A stretch of 64,000 bases of DNA, taken from the NCBI RefSeq assembly GCF_026191675.1, contig NZ_JAKRRY010000017.1, positions 44,815 through 108,814 of the forward strand. Reading direction: 5' to 3'. Positions 28,094 to 37,685 of this stretch are shown piece after piece (the stretch's first letter is position 1; each line of letters opens with the position of its first letter). Source of the DNA: Vibrio qingdaonensis. Lineage in GTDB: Bacteria; Pseudomonadota; Gammaproteobacteria; Enterobacterales; Vibrionaceae. A program made the translations under genes and the position numbers. The notes under the pieces are model-generated. The model was not told the DNA's origin and ran no database searches. It worked only from the letters and a program-made list of their open reading frames with translations.

Positions 28094-30382
28094 CTATACC
28101 AGTGTCGTACGTAAACGCTTCGCGGCTTCCACTAGATGCTTCAACGACGTTTCCGTCTCTTGCCAGTTACGCGTTTTCAGCCCGCAATCTGGGTTTACCC
28201 ATAAACGTTCGACCGGAATACGTGTCGCCGCTTTTTCAATTAACTGCTCAATCCATTCCACGTCAGGCACGTTAGGCACGTTAGGTGAATGAATATCATA
28301 GACACCTGGACCAATTTCATTGGGGTAATTAAAGGCTTCAAACGCATTTAGCAGTTCCATATTGGAACGAGACGTTTCAATAGTAATTACGTCAGCATCC
28401 AAAGCGGCGACCGAATCAATGATTTCGTTGAATTCGCTGTAGCACATGTGTGTGTGTATTTGAGTTTCAGGCTTCGCACTGGCCGCTGAAACTTTAAAAG
28501 CATTTACCGCCCAGTCTAAGTACTCTGCATGATCTCTGGTTTTTAACGGTAACCCCTCGCGAATAGCGGGTTCATCAATCTGAATGATATTGATGCCCGC
28601 GGCTTGAAGATCGGACACTTCATCTTGCAAAGCAAACGCCAACTGATTGGTAATGGTTTCTCTCGTCACATCTTCACGCGGGAACGTCCAGCATAAGATG
28701 GTGACCGGTCCAGTTAACATCCCTTTCATCGGTTTTTCCGTTAACGACTGCGCATAGCAAGTCCAATCCACCGTCATTGGGGCTTCACGCTCGATATCAG
28801 CAACGACAATGGCCGGCTTTACACAACGTGAGCCATAGCTCTGTACCCAACCAAATTGCGTGGTTTGAAAACCAGACAAATTTTCTGCAAAATATTCCAC
28901 CATATCGTTACGTTCAGCTTCACCATGAACCAGCACGTCCAAGCCTATCTCCTCTTGACGCTTCACGGTGTCTTGGATGCACCCTTGAATCGCCGTTTTA
29001 TATTGTGCTGACGTAATGTCACCTCGCTTAAACGCGGCCCGAGTTTGCCTAACTTCACTGGTTTGTGGGAATGAGCCAATCGTGGTCGTTGGCAGCAATG
29101 GCAGTTGAAGTACTTCTTTTTGGTGATGAGCACGCTCTGCGTACACCGCACTACGTTTGGCATCGTTCGCGTTCAACCCAGCGAGTCTCTGCTGAACACT
29201 TGCCTTATTGACCCAAGTAGAGAGCTCACGGTCAATAATTGGCTGACTGTACTGAGCACAATATTCAACCGCTTTTTCATCGCCTTCAAGCGCCCTAGAG
29301 AGCCAACTGACCTCCGCCACTTTTTGTTTAGCAAAAGCAAACCAGTTTTTCGTTTCTTCCGATAATTTAGTCTCAAGGTCTAAATCTACCGGGCTGTGTA
29401 ACAAAGAACACGACGTTGCTATCCAGAGTCGCTCACCCAGTTGCTGTTTCGCATCACGTAAACCATTCAGCTTACCATGAAGATTCGCTCGCCAAACATT
29501 GCGACCATTGATCACACCGGCAGATAGCACCCATTGGCTTGGCAATGCTTTCACGACGTCATTAAGTTGCTCAGGCGCGGCCGCTAAATCAATATGTAGG
29601 CCATCAACATCCAACTTGGTAATGGTTGGTAGTACATCAACAATAGAATCAAAATACGTAGTGAGTAGCACCTTTACATCGCTTCTAATGACTTGATAGG
29701 CCAGTTTAAAACTATCTAACCACTTGGGCTCAAGCTCAAGCGCCAATATAGGTTCATCAATCTGTACCCATTCCACACCCAACTTTTCAAATTTGGTGAA
29801 AATAGCTTGGTAAGCGGTAAGCAGTCTTGGCAGCAGCGCTAATCGGTCAAAGCCCTCTTCTACTTCTTTACCAAGGTACAAATAACTCAACGGCCCAAGC
29901 AATACTGGCTTAACATTATGGCCTTGCTGCTTCGCTTCACTAATCTCATCAAATAACTGAGTCCAGCTCAATTCAAACTTATCATCGGCAGTGAATTCCG
30001 GCACGATGTAATGATAGTTAGTGTTAAACCATTTGGTCATGTCTGATGCGGCTTCACCTGAGCACCCACAACTGGCTTGCGACTGGCCTCTACCAACGCG
30101 AAATAGCGTATCAAGATCAGGGAAGCCCCGTTGATGGCGCTTAGGGACATGACCCAACAACAAGCTTGTTCCTAATACATGGTCATACCAAGCGAAATCA
30201 CCCACCGTAGCAAACGACAGCTCGTTATTTTTCTGAAGTGACCAGTTCTTTTTACGAATCCCAGCCGCCACTTGTTGCAGTTCTTTCACGTCAGTCGCAC
30301 CTTTCCAATATTGTTCAAGTGCAAATTTCAGCTCGCGTTTTTCACCAACTCGTGGGTAACCCAAAATATGTGTGGTTGTCAT
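28094..30382 (-). CDS. metE: Cobalamin-independent methionine synthase
   Basis: 762 aa, the usual length. It transfers methyl from 5-methyl-THF-polyglutamate to homocysteine. The N-terminal barrel starts with [19 protein letters not shown]. The C-terminal barrel holds the zinc ligands in HTHMCYSEF and NPDCGLKTR and the catalytic motif [20 protein letters not shown] lies upstream. It is divergent from metR with MetR and MetJ boxes between them. Confidence 0.98.
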   Translation of the reverse strand: MTTTHILGYPRVGEKRELKFALEQYWKGATDVKELQQVAAGIRKKNWSLQKNNELSFATVGDFAWYDHVLGTSLLLGHVPKRHQRGFPDLDTLFRVGRGQSQASCGCSGEAASDMTKWFNTNYHYIVPEFTADDKFELSWTQLFDEISEAKQQGHNVKPVLLGPLSYLYLGKEVEEGFDRLALLPRLLTAYQAIFTKFEKLGVEWVQIDEPILALELEPKWLDSFKLAYQVIRSDVKVLLTTYFDSIVDVLPTITKLDVDGLHIDLAAAPEQLNDVVKALPSQWVLSAGVINGRNVWRANLHGKLNGLRDAKQQLGERLWIATSCSLLHSPVDLDLETKLSEETKNWFAFAKQKVAEVSWLSRALEGDEKAVEYCAQYSQPIIDRELSTWVNKASVQQRLAGLNANDAKRSAVYAERAHHQKEVLQLPLLPTTTIGSFPQTSEVRQTRAAFKRGDITSAQYKTAIQGCIQDTVKRQEEIGLDVLVHGEAERNDMVEYFAENLSGFQTTQFGWVQSYGSRCVKPAIVVADIEREAPMTVDWTCYAQSLTEKPMKGMLTGPVTILCWTFPREDVTRETITNQLAFALQDEVSDLQAAGINIIQIDEPAIREGLPLKTRDHAEYLDWAVNAFKVSAASAKPETQIHTHMCYSEFNEIIDSVAALDADVITIETSRSNMELLNAFEAFNYPNEIGPGVYDIHSPNVPNVPDVEWIEQLIEKAATRIPVERLWVNPDCGLKTRNWQETETSLKHLVEAAKRLRTTLV

Positions 30383-30407
30383 GATGGTAGTCCTTATTAA
30401 GCAGTCC

Positions 30408-30415
30408 AGATGTCT
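30408..30415. promoter_or_regulatory. Single MetJ-like half box near metE
   Basis: AGATGTCT differs from the met box AGACGTCT at one base. Its neighbours fit poorly, so it may not act alone. Confidence 0.35.
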
Positions 30416-30469
30416 AAACTATCCCGCACCACCCAATATGAAACAACTCCAATTAATTCACCTTGATTA

Positions 30470-30482
30470 TGAATTATTTTCA
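30470..30482. promoter_or_regulatory. MetR binding site between metE and metR
   Basis: TGAATTATTTTCA is an exact TGAA-N5-TTCA MetR box, 88 bases before the metE start. It is placed to activate metE and autoregulate metR. Confidence 0.75.
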
Positions 30483-30503
30483 ACACCATTAGGAATGAGT
30501 TAT

Positions 30504-30519
30504 AGCCGTCTAGACGTTT
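30504..30519. promoter_or_regulatory. Tandem MetJ boxes
   Basis: AGCCGTCT followed directly by AGACGTTT: two adjacent eight-base met boxes, each one mismatch from AGACGTCT. MetJ binds cooperatively to such pairs, so repression by S-adenosylmethionine is expected for metR and perhaps metE. Confidence 0.75.
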
Positions 30520-30575
30520 ACTTATAGAAGAAATCGCGTTAAGTTAGTCCACAGGGATAAAGATTAGGGACAGTC

Positions 30576-31487
30576 ATGATAGAGCTTAAGCATCTAAAAA
30601 CATTAGCAACATTGCGGGATACAGGGTCGCTTACTGCGACAGCAACCTCACTACACCTGACTCAGTCCGCACTCTCCCATCAACTTAAAGATCTAGAAAC
30701 AAGGATCAGTGCCCCGCTGTTTATTCGAAAAACTCGCCCGGTGAAATTTACTTCAGAGGGCGAGATTTTGTTAAAGCTCGCCAATGAAATATTACCGAGA
30801 TTCGCGCAAGCAGAAGGCGAATTAGCGGGATTAAGAGAAGATATACATGGTCGTCTACACATGGCTATTGACTGCCACTCTTGCTTTCAATGGCTCATGC
30901 CAGCACTCAAAGAATATCAGCTTGCTTGGCCACACGTGGAGTTAGATTTTTCGTCTGGTTTTGGCTTTGAGCCTCTACCTGCATTAGTCGCAGGCGAACT
31001 CGACCTTGTTATTACCTCCGATATCCAACCACGATCAGAAGTGCACTACGAAGCCTTATTCGATTTTGAAATGCGCTTGGTGACATCAATTTCACACCCT
31101 CTAGCCGAGAAAGATCGCATTGAACCCAATGACATTGCCGACCAAACGTTGCTCACTTACCCTGTGCAGAAGCAGCGTCTCGACATTGTGAAGCACTTCC
31201 TTACCCCCGCAGGGGTAGAACCACAACGATGGAAACAAGCAGACAATACCTTAATGCTGATTCAAATGGTCTCTGCAGGCCTTGGGGTGGCAGCGCTACC
31301 AAATTGGGCGGTGAGCGAATTCTCAAGACAAGGGTTAATTACCAGTAAACCACTTGGCGAAGGACTCTGGCGAAGGTTGTATGCGGCGGTTAGACACAGC
31401 GAAAAAGACAAGCATTACCTGCAAGCGTTTTTTTCCACCGCTAGACAGCAATGCCAGCAACACTTAGAAGGGATCCGCGTCGCGTAA
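30576..31487 (+). CDS. metR: MetR, LysR-type activator of methionine genes
   Basis: 303 aa. N-terminal winged HTH (LKHLKTLATLRDTGSLTATATSLHLTQSALSHQLKDLE), then a LysR effector domain that senses homocysteine in known MetR proteins. CHSCFQWLMPALKEYQ is typical of MetR. Ribosome site AGGGACAGTC before the ATG. Divergent from metE. Confidence 0.96.
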   Translation: MIELKHLKTLATLRDTGSLTATATSLHLTQSALSHQLKDLETRISAPLFIRKTRPVKFTSEGEILLKLANEILPRFAQAEGELAGLREDIHGRLHMAIDCHSCFQWLMPALKEYQLAWPHVELDFSSGFGFEPLPALVAGELDLVITSDIQPRSEVHYEALFDFEMRLVTSISHPLAEKDRIEPNDIADQTLLTYPVQKQRLDIVKHFLTPAGVEPQRWKQADNTLMLIQMVSAGLGVAALPNWAVSEFSRQGLITSKPLGEGLWRRLYAAVRHSEKDKHYLQAFFSTARQQCQQHLEGIRVA

Positions 31488-31594
31488 ACAGACACCTAAA
31501 CAGACGGTTTCCTCCTTTAAAGCTTCATCCTTAAAAACTGCACGAAGACACGCGCTCAATACCGTTAGCAAGGAACTGAAGAATCCATAGATAC

Positions 31595-31627
31595 AAAAAT
31601 GGCTCGTTATTTAAACGAGCCATTTTT
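31595..31627. terminator. Bidirectional terminator between metR and the GT39-like gene
   Basis: Stem AAAAATGGCTCGTT/AACGAGCCATTTTT around ATTTA. Confidence 0.9.
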
Positions 31628-31676
31628 ACTTTCCGTATCTATTCTCTGTCAGTATTCATGCCGCTATTGCATCGAT

Positions 31677-33200
31677 TTACTGCGGCTTTACCACACCAAT
31701 ACAGATCGGCTCTTCTGGCTCTTGTGGTGAGTCTTGAAATATCACTTCTTTTTGAACATCAACGGCAAACTGAGGCCATTCATTAGTGAATCGAGAAAAC
31801 GCCCCATCATGACAACCTTGTCCGGCATAACCGAGTAGCAGCACACCTTGCTCACGAATTTTATCTGCAGTGATGTGGCGGTTATAAACGTTGGGTAACG
31901 TGTCGTTATTCCATTGATTACTCATTTTTGGATGTGGCGCGATATAAAACGTCAGCCATTCAGAAAGCTCACTGCCGCCCACTAACGTAAGCTCTGAGTC
32001 GCTATTTTCATCCCAATACTGCTTTGCTTGATTGCTCAGTGTCTTAATACCAATAAAGTCTTGGCCAGCATTCTTCACGTTAAAGATCATCACCGACGCA
32101 TAACCGGTAATAATCACTAGCGCCATAACAGACAGGACTTTAAAAGCCCCGCGCAGTTGACCGTGAATTTGCGTTGATAAATAAGCCACTAACACAGCAG
32201 GTGCAGGCATGAAGAATGGGTGTAACCATTCCACCAAACGTCCACCTTTATGGAAGGTGAACCAACCCATGATGACAATTAACGGCGCAAGTAATACAAA
32301 TGTGTTTAACCACACTTTCTCCGGAATGGAAGATCGCAAGCGAAACGCGTTCTTCCCCAACAGGCCAGCTAGCAGAATAAATGGATAAAACACAGAAAGC
32401 AGTGCCAACCAACTACCAGGGCTTAACTGGGCCGACACCTGCCCGCTGACCCATTTAAGTGAAGAGAAGTTATTAGCAAATAACCAGAAGAAGTTTGGCA
32501 GTACTAGAGCAATAAACGCCGCAATACCTGCATAAAACATCGGTTGCTTCCACGCCTTACGTACACTTGGTACTGCTAGGCTCACAATAAATACCATCGC
32601 GACTGGCGCGAAAGTGGTGTATTTCGCCATTGCAGAGCAACCAGCCAAAATACCAAAAGGAAGCCACCACTTTGGATTCTCGTATACCGCTTTGGTAAAC
32701 ATCAACAATAACCATGACCAAGAGCCAAACAACAAGTAATTGTCGTTATATGGGATTGCCTCAAAGTTAATGACACCAGAAAGATTCAGCGTTAATAGCC
32801 CCAACCATGCTAGAGCGACGGAATCGGTTAGTTTGTACGCCAATCGGTAACAACCTAGCATACCTAAAGCAATCACACTGAAATGACCGACATACCAAAA
32901 CGCAGAGGCAAACTCGGTTGAAGGAGACACGAGAAGAACACGAGCAAAAAACCCAACAAACCACGGGTTGTTTGGGCTCCCCCACTCACCGTTGCTAGCC
33001 CAGTTTAAGGCTTCAACCGCATCATAAGGTACGGCAGGATCGAGTTGATAAGAAACTAAAGCCCATGCAACCGCATACACGAAGCACCAGATACCCGCCA
33101 TTCGGTGTGAACGCTCTACCTCCGAGGCGCTTACCCCTTCTCGATCAAAACTTAAGATTGTTGTTAGCATTGGCTGAACTGACTCCCGGATATCTTTCAT
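31677..33200 (-). CDS. Membrane glycosyltransferase-like protein (GT39/PMT-ArnT superfamily)
   Basis: About 507 aa with a dozen hydrophobic helices. The first lumenal loop contains DPAVPYDAVEALNWASNGEWGSPNNP, with the acidic residues expected in GT-C enzymes, followed by NFEAIPYNDNYLLFGSWSWLLLMFTKAV, a PMT_2-like helix pair. The C-terminal 130 residues are soluble and periplasmic. Family members move sugars from polyprenyl phosphate to lipid or protein; the acceptor here is unknown. Start uncertain: ATG at 33200 or 33170; the frame opens at a TTG at 33236. Single gene with its own terminator. Confidence 0.75.
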   Translation of the reverse strand: MKDIRESVQPMLTTILSFDREGVSASEVERSHRMAGIWCFVYAVAWALVSYQLDPAVPYDAVEALNWASNGEWGSPNNPWFVGFFARVLLVSPSTEFASAFWYVGHFSVIALGMLGCYRLAYKLTDSVALAWLGLLTLNLSGVINFEAIPYNDNYLLFGSWSWLLLMFTKAVYENPKWWLPFGILAGCSAMAKYTTFAPVAMVFIVSLAVPSVRKAWKQPMFYAGIAAFIALVLPNFFWLFANNFSSLKWVSGQVSAQLSPGSWLALLSVFYPFILLAGLLGKNAFRLRSSIPEKVWLNTFVLLAPLIVIMGWFTFHKGGRLVEWLHPFFMPAPAVLVAYLSTQIHGQLRGAFKVLSVMALVIITGYASVMIFNVKNAGQDFIGIKTLSNQAKQYWDENSDSELTLVGGSELSEWLTFYIAPHPKMSNQWNNDTLPNVYNRHITADKIREQGVLLLGYAGQGCHDGAFSRFTNEWPQFAVDVQKEVIFQDSPQEPEEPICIGVVKPQ

Positions 33201-33570
33201 ATCGCTGTTATGTTTTTGGCTGTGAACTTTACGCAAAATAAACTCGAGACTAAACGGCAGTACGTCAATTCTCTGTAAATATCAATACGATATATAAGCC
33301 TTTAAAATATAGACGTAAATATTATAAAAAACACAAATAAAAGGCAGGTCTTTACGTGTATGGGTTTGTCATAGAGGGGGCATGTATGGGATGTTGTGGC
33401 AGGCTGTCATCAGCGGTTAAGTTCTTGTTCAATCGATCATTTACACTCAATGTACCAATTCTGCTCCTTTAAGCACACTCGGGTTGATTATGATCATCTA
33501 ACCCACACGGCAAAACCATGGTCGTGTCACCATTAGGAGAGGGTAAATATTGAGGCTAAAAAACACGACA
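33201..33570. other. Gap of about 370 bases without a recognised gene
   Basis: Upstream region of the GT39-like gene and downstream region of the zinc-ribbon gene. It is AT-rich near 33290-33350 (likely promoter). I see no clear ORF or RNA gene. GGGTT and AACCC arms around 33481-33504 form a weak inverted repeat. Confidence 0.5.
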
Positions 33571-34524
33571 CTAGCGGCATAATTGAGACCAAAAAGACCG
33601 GTTTGGGTCTAACTTTTCAGCCCACGTTTGATCCTCACGGGCCTGCAAATATAATTGAATACTATCAAACAATTGAAACGCTCTCGGGCCACCTAAGTGC
33701 TCATGCTCTTCGAAAAAGCAATCTTCAAAGCGCGACAGTTCATTAAGTGTCGTGATTGCCCGTCCCATCACCCATGTGATAGCTTCAACTTCAATCACTG
33801 CACTGTTCAATACAACCGGTCGAATCGCACCAATATCCACATCATTCACCCGCGAGTTTGATAGCGTTGCGACTCTGTCTGTTTCTCTGCGTTGTTGCTC
33901 CACCTCACGTAGCAATTGGTTTCTTCGTTTTTTTGTCGGCCTTGGATTTAACCGTGTAATTCGTAAACCGTATTCAAACTGCTCCTTACCAAGAATATCG
34001 AGCAACCCTAACAACAACGATTCATCTAGCCCTTCAGATTTAACATAGTAAGCCGCCGCTGACTCGACACTTAGAAACCGAGTGCCTTGAAACTCAAAAA
34101 AGAAGGTGTCATCCAATGACTCAACGGCGTTACCATCCACTGTCAATGCCCAGCCTTGGAAATCAATTCTTTCACGAGCTATTTCATACATTTTCCACGC
34201 GCTGGCTCGAAAACCTTCAAAAATCGCCCCTTCTAATTGCGACTGCTCTAGCTCTTCTTTAGTCCAAATTACACCGATACCAAGGTGTTTCGCATATTTA
34301 TTAAGAAGACGGTCTTTAATATGTAGACGAAGTGGCCAAATCGTCATATCGGAACGTTTGTCTACAAAAGATACGCATTCGGTACACACTGGCAGCTCAA
34401 GGCCATTTAGCTGAGCATGACCACCAGACTGAGGACACCGCAACGTCCCATTGCTAGGTTCGCCACAAAACCAACACTGATATCGTGATTCAAAAGGTAT
34501 ATCAATGGTTACATAATCGGTCAC
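33571..34524 (-). CDS. Uncharacterised protein with N-terminal zinc-ribbon-like cysteines
   Basis: 317 aa, not recognised. Cysteines at 17, 20, 30, 47 and 50 (CWFCGEP, then CTEC) suggest a zinc knuckle. A long mostly helical middle follows, with a basic patch near residues 193-210 (RPTKKRRNQLLREVEQQRRE). No signal peptide or membrane helix. The basic stretch next to a zinc ribbon would suit nucleic-acid binding, but that is inference. The start is a GTG with AGGA 9 bases upstream. Single gene between two gaps. Confidence 0.7.
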   Translation of the reverse strand: MTDYVTIDIPFESRYQCWFCGEPSNGTLRCPQSGGHAQLNGLELPVCTECVSFVDKRSDMTIWPLRLHIKDRLLNKYAKHLGIGVIWTKEELEQSQLEGAIFEGFRASAWKMYEIARERIDFQGWALTVDGNAVESLDDTFFFEFQGTRFLSVESAAAYYVKSEGLDESLLLGLLDILGKEQFEYGLRITRLNPRPTKKRRNQLLREVEQQRRETDRVATLSNSRVNDVDIGAIRPVVLNSAVIEVEAITWVMGRAITTLNELSRFEDCFFEEHEHLGGPRAFQLFDSIQLYLQAREDQTWAEKLDPNRSFWSQLCR

Positions 34525-34635
34525 GATATGGGTTCCTGAAACTGTGAAAATGACGGACGAAACACGGCGTTTTTTAATAAGTGCGAGAATACAGGAAGAT
34601 GGCCGGACATGTCGATGTGATTAGGAGATTTAACA

Positions 34636-34776
34636 ATGCGTAAACTTCAGGGGACCCAGCTGATACTTAGTTTGAAACCTGAACAAAAATCAACCTCCTT
34701 CCGCATCTGGATACGAATGAGCAAAAACAATAAAAATGAATTAAAGATCAAACTGTTAATAGCCATCCTTAGATAA
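34636..34776 (+). CDS. Candidate small ORF, 46 codons
   Basis: ATG with TTAGGAGA seven bases upstream, a good ribosome site. The product MRKLQGTQLILSLKPEQ... is basic, ends LLIAILR, and resembles nothing I know. No terminator follows. It may be chance in an AT-rich gap. Confidence 0.2.
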   Translation: MRKLQGTQLILSLKPEQKSTSFRIWIRMSKNNKNELKIKLLIAILR

Positions 34777-34949
34777 ATAAAACATTTCAACCGAGACACT
34801 AAGATTACTTTTTATACATCAACCTTCACATTTAATGGTTTCACAACAAAAGTCCAACATGCAACTGATTAATCAACGTCTTTGCTTTGTTATTGCTCTT
34901 CAACACTAATCCTCTGGCAAAAGCGTTGGTAATAAACAAAGAAAACAAA

Positions 34950-34987
34950 CCAAAGAAAGGAGCCAGAAAAAGATTCTTTGGCTCCTT
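34950..34987 (-). terminator. Terminator of the gene at 35020
   Basis: On the minus strand AAGGAGCCA pairs with TGGCTCCTT across an inner AAGAATCTTT stretch, followed by TCTTTGGTTTG, a moderate U-run. Confidence 0.7.
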
Positions 34988-35019
34988 ATGAAACAACATA
35001 GCAATAGATTGAATAAATA

Positions 35020-35589
35020 TTAGAAGGAGAACGCAAACCCTAAGCTGTAATCTTCACCGTTTTTCGCGGTGTATTCTTTGTCTTCATTGCTGGCTTTCGG
35101 GCGACACTTTTCATCCCCTTTAACCAAACTTACCCAATGACGAAGTCCTGTGCCATTATGCCCTTCCGCTTGTCCAAACGTGGTACAAGTTTCAAGTTGA
35201 ACATCATCAATAGCAACTAATTCAAGGCGCCCAGTTCCTGTACGGCGACCCATCGTCACTTCAACATGAGTACCGCTTTCGTCTCGAAGTAAAATGGAAT
35301 CTGGTGAGCATTTATCACCGGCATAAGCAACAAAGCGTCTAGCGTGCTTTAGACCACTGTGCTGACCATTTTTAAAGTAAGCCTGTACATGGCGGTAGTC
35401 GATTTCATAACTGACTACATCTTCATGAGATCCATTTTCCAGTGGAAACAACGTATCAAGAAGCTGTTTCGCTTTTATTTGTTTTTGTGTCTGCTCGTTG
35501 GATTTGACCATTTCCACGGCAAACACGGCTTCAGCGATAAAATTATGTGGGTTGTTTTGTTCTGTTTTATCGAATGTCTGCATATTCAT
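35020..35589 (-). CDS. Uncharacterised 189-residue protein
   Basis: Not recognised. No signal peptide is evident, although the last residues (YSLGFAFSF) look like the aromatic end of an outer-membrane barrel strand. Middle and C-terminal parts have several Cys (DKCSPDS, ETCTTFG, EKCRPK) and a GRRTGTGRLELVAIDD segment with beta-strand character. AAGGA 7 bases before the ATG supports the start. Single gene with its own terminator. Confidence 0.7.
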   Translation of the reverse strand: MNMQTFDKTEQNNPHNFIAEAVFAVEMVKSNEQTQKQIKAKQLLDTLFPLENGSHEDVVSYEIDYRHVQAYFKNGQHSGLKHARRFVAYAGDKCSPDSILLRDESGTHVEVTMGRRTGTGRLELVAIDDVQLETCTTFGQAEGHNGTGLRHWVSLVKGDEKCRPKASNEDKEYTAKNGEDYSLGFAFSF

Positions 35590-35892
35590 AGTCTATTCCT
35601 TCAAAGCTAATGGATAACACCTTAAGCAAGTACCCTCAACGCTTGTCTCTCGTCTACGTTATTGCTTGTTAAACAGCATAGCGCTTTTTAAGTAACAATT
35701 TCACAACGAAATTTTCACACTGTCAATTTTACAAAAAACAGATTGTAAAATTAACGAAATAACAATCAGAAAGAAAACACATCAACTTAAAAGATCAATG
35801 ACTTAACAGGAAATACAGGGCAATTAACGCAACACAGCCCTTAAAAAAGGGCGGTGTAAAAACCGACATAACAGTAAGTAAAACTCTCTCAC
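35590..35892. other. Gap of about 300 bases
   Basis: AT-rich spacer upstream of the gene at 35020 and downstream of the radical SAM gene. I see nothing beyond a probable promoter and a run of short A/T tracts. Confidence 0.5.
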
Positions 35893-36777
35893 CTACAAAC
35901 CTCGCTGCCATTCCTGACGCAGTGGAATCTGATCGGGGTGATTAATGGCTAACTCAACTTTTTGCAACAAAGCTTGCTTATCCCGCCCCAGAATACCTTT
36001 CAACACCAAGTAATTGGACGCGTGATCAGAGCGAAAAATCGTCTTTTCTAAGGTTAGATTTGTGAGTAATAGCTGAATTTCACTAAACAGCTCGGGTTGG
36101 GTCAATTGGCGAAACTCACCATCAAAACCTGCAGCAACACGCTTGTCCCCTAATGGAAATGAGACCACCAAGGTTGACAGATAGTCTGGTTGAGCAGCAT
36201 TCATCAATTTGGCGGAGTTCAACGCATGCTGCTTACTTAAATTAGCACCGCCAAGACCATTCAAAATCATCACCGAACTTTTCATTCCCGCCGCTTTGAT
36301 TTTGTTAAGCGCGGCTAATGATGAATCAAAAGTCTCTCCTTTTTGTACTTTTTGTAAGACTTCATCATCACCACTTTCACAACCGATATACATTAAGCTC
36401 AATCCTAACGCCCGCAATTCAGTTAATTGCTCTACCGTCTTATTCGTTAAGTTGCGCGGCAAACAATAACTGGAAATGCGTTGCACCTGAGGCAGGGTTT
36501 GATTGATAAGTTGACAGATTGCTTGCAAACGATGGAACGGTAATGTCATGGCATCACCATCAGCTAGGAAGACCCGATGCACTCGAGCGCCAGATTGAGC
36601 GATCGCTTGTAACTCTTGCTCAATTTCTTCTAGCTTTTTAGGTCGGAATTTCTTCTGTGGCTGAGTGTACATATCACAAAACGTACATCGATTATGACTG
36701 CAGCCATTCGTCACTTGCAGTATTAGCGATTTCCACTCGGAAGGCGGTCGAAATACAGGTTCAATATAGTTGAGCAT
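35893..36777 (-). CDS. Radical SAM protein of unknown substrate
   Basis: 294 aa. The [4Fe-4S]/SAM motif is GCSHNRCTFCDMY (C-x4-C-x2-C) near residue 25, in the N-terminal part of a TIM-barrel core. Further SAM-binding features: FLADGDAM and LSLMYIGCESGDDEVL, with the GGANLSKQH stretch beyond. The family is often annotated as HemN- or Elp3-like oxidoreductase, but there is no HemN C-terminal domain. The minus-strand csrB RNA lies upstream in the same direction with its own terminator. Confidence 0.88.
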   Translation of the reverse strand: MLNYIEPVFRPPSEWKSLILQVTNGCSHNRCTFCDMYTQPQKKFRPKKLEEIEQELQAIAQSGARVHRVFLADGDAMTLPFHRLQAICQLINQTLPQVQRISSYCLPRNLTNKTVEQLTELRALGLSLMYIGCESGDDEVLQKVQKGETFDSSLAALNKIKAAGMKSSVMILNGLGGANLSKQHALNSAKLMNAAQPDYLSTLVVSFPLGDKRVAAGFDGEFRQLTQPELFSEIQLLLTNLTLEKTIFRSDHASNYLVLKGILGRDKQALLQKVELAINHPDQIPLRQEWQRGL

Positions 36778-36895
36778 AAAGTCGGTCTCTTTGAGTCACT
36801 GCGTTGAATGACATCTATCGTACTTTTTATTGCTAGAATAACAAACCCAACCGCATTGAAACATCCAAACCACTCTGTTAAAAATAACAGACAAA

Positions 36896-37320
36896 GAAAA
36901 ACCCCGAGACCTTGTGGTCATCGGGGTCATAACGTTTACTCGCAGCAGTCCAGCTACTTAATGGTGCTCCCTGCATCAGTCCATGATAGTAGTGCTAAAC
37001 TCCGTTAGCTTATTCCATTCATCGCCATCCTAGCGGTGTCCAACTTTGGTTGTCCTAACCGACTAACAGTCCTCGTTAGCCTGCCTCACTCAATCCTTAA
37101 GTGGTGTCCTTTGCATCATTTCAATGCGATCCCATCACTTCATCCAGAAGTTTTCCACTGCCTTCCTTAGAGCGCTACTCATCCTTGTAAAACAGCTTCC
37201 TTTCAATATCCTTTACGAATTCCGTTCTTGGCTTTTTTCCTTTTAAAGCCATCTCTTCATCCTGAAGAGGCTCAATCCTTAAGCAATTCCTGTTCCACCA
37301 TGGTCGTCATCCTGTCGACA
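36896..37320 (-). ncRNA. csrB: CsrB-family regulatory RNA (CsrA sponge)
   Basis: About 425 nt on the minus strand. I count 25 GGA trinucleotides, many as AGGA or AGGAUG and often in the loop of a short hairpin, against about 7 expected by chance. It ends in CCCCGA/TCGGGG with a U-run (36896-36925), a clear terminator. An AT-rich -10-like TTATTATAT lies at about 37323-37335. Known role: binds many CsrA dimers and so frees CsrA-controlled mRNAs; in vibrios transcription depends on the VarS/VarA (GacS/GacA) system. Vibrios carry several Csr RNAs, and which one this is cannot be told from the window. Both ends are estimates. Confidence 0.9.
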
Positions 37321-37685
37321 AGAGATATAATAACGACAACCCCCTCTTTTTGCTTGTTAGTAGATTGTAAAAAAAACAGTTATATCGTATCACTTTGAAA
37401 TTAATCCTTATAAAACAGAATAATACATATCGTCAGGGCGATTTCACTCCCCCCAAAATTCATTTAGGATTACAACTTTGTGAGAGATCGCTTACCCGCC
37501 ATGTAGACAACTCATATCGCTATGGTCATTCGCGTTATTTCGTTGTTATCACGCATTCACTTGGCGCATTACTTGGCATCCCATATTTTCGCTCTGCGCG
37601 GCTTCGCACATTCTCCAATCAAGCTTGCCATAAACATAAAATCAGCTATATTGATACGATAAGTATCAATATATGGAGATTTATA
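37321..37685. other. Divergent control region between csrB and the SMP-30 gene
   Basis: Holds the csrB promoter at the left and the GATAC operator at the right. The open frame of the SMP-30 gene extends back through most of it, but there is no ribosome site before 37670. Confidence 0.6.
37647..37673. promoter_or_regulatory. 27-base perfect palindromic operator before the SMP-30 gene
   Basis: Arms TATATTGATAC and GTATCAATATA flank GATAA: 11 perfect pairs. The core GATAC-N5-GTATC recurs at 48739, 55301 and 55361. It ends 12 bases before the start codon, so a bound protein would block transcription or translation initiation. Confidence 0.85.

Larger units (their letters stand above)
34525..35019. 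other. Gap of about 495 bases with one small candidate ORF
   Basis: AT-rich stretch between two unrecognised genes. It contains the 46-codon ORF listed separately and, at its right end, the terminator of the gene at 35020. Confidence 0.6.

Noticed and set aside
36808..37008. 66-codon ORF on the plus strand inside the csrB region
   Set aside because: It is antisense to a GGA-rich structured RNA with its own terminator, has no ribosome site, and its product is low-complexity.
37647..37673. Possible inverted repeat of an insertion sequence
   Set aside because: It is a single short palindrome with a five-base centre and no transposase; the same core appears at other promoters, which fits an operator.
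37395..37685. 97-codon N-terminal extension of the SMP-30 gene
   Set aside because: The extension crosses the 27-base operator and the promoter zone, and the ribosome site GGAGA lies directly before the ATG at 37686.
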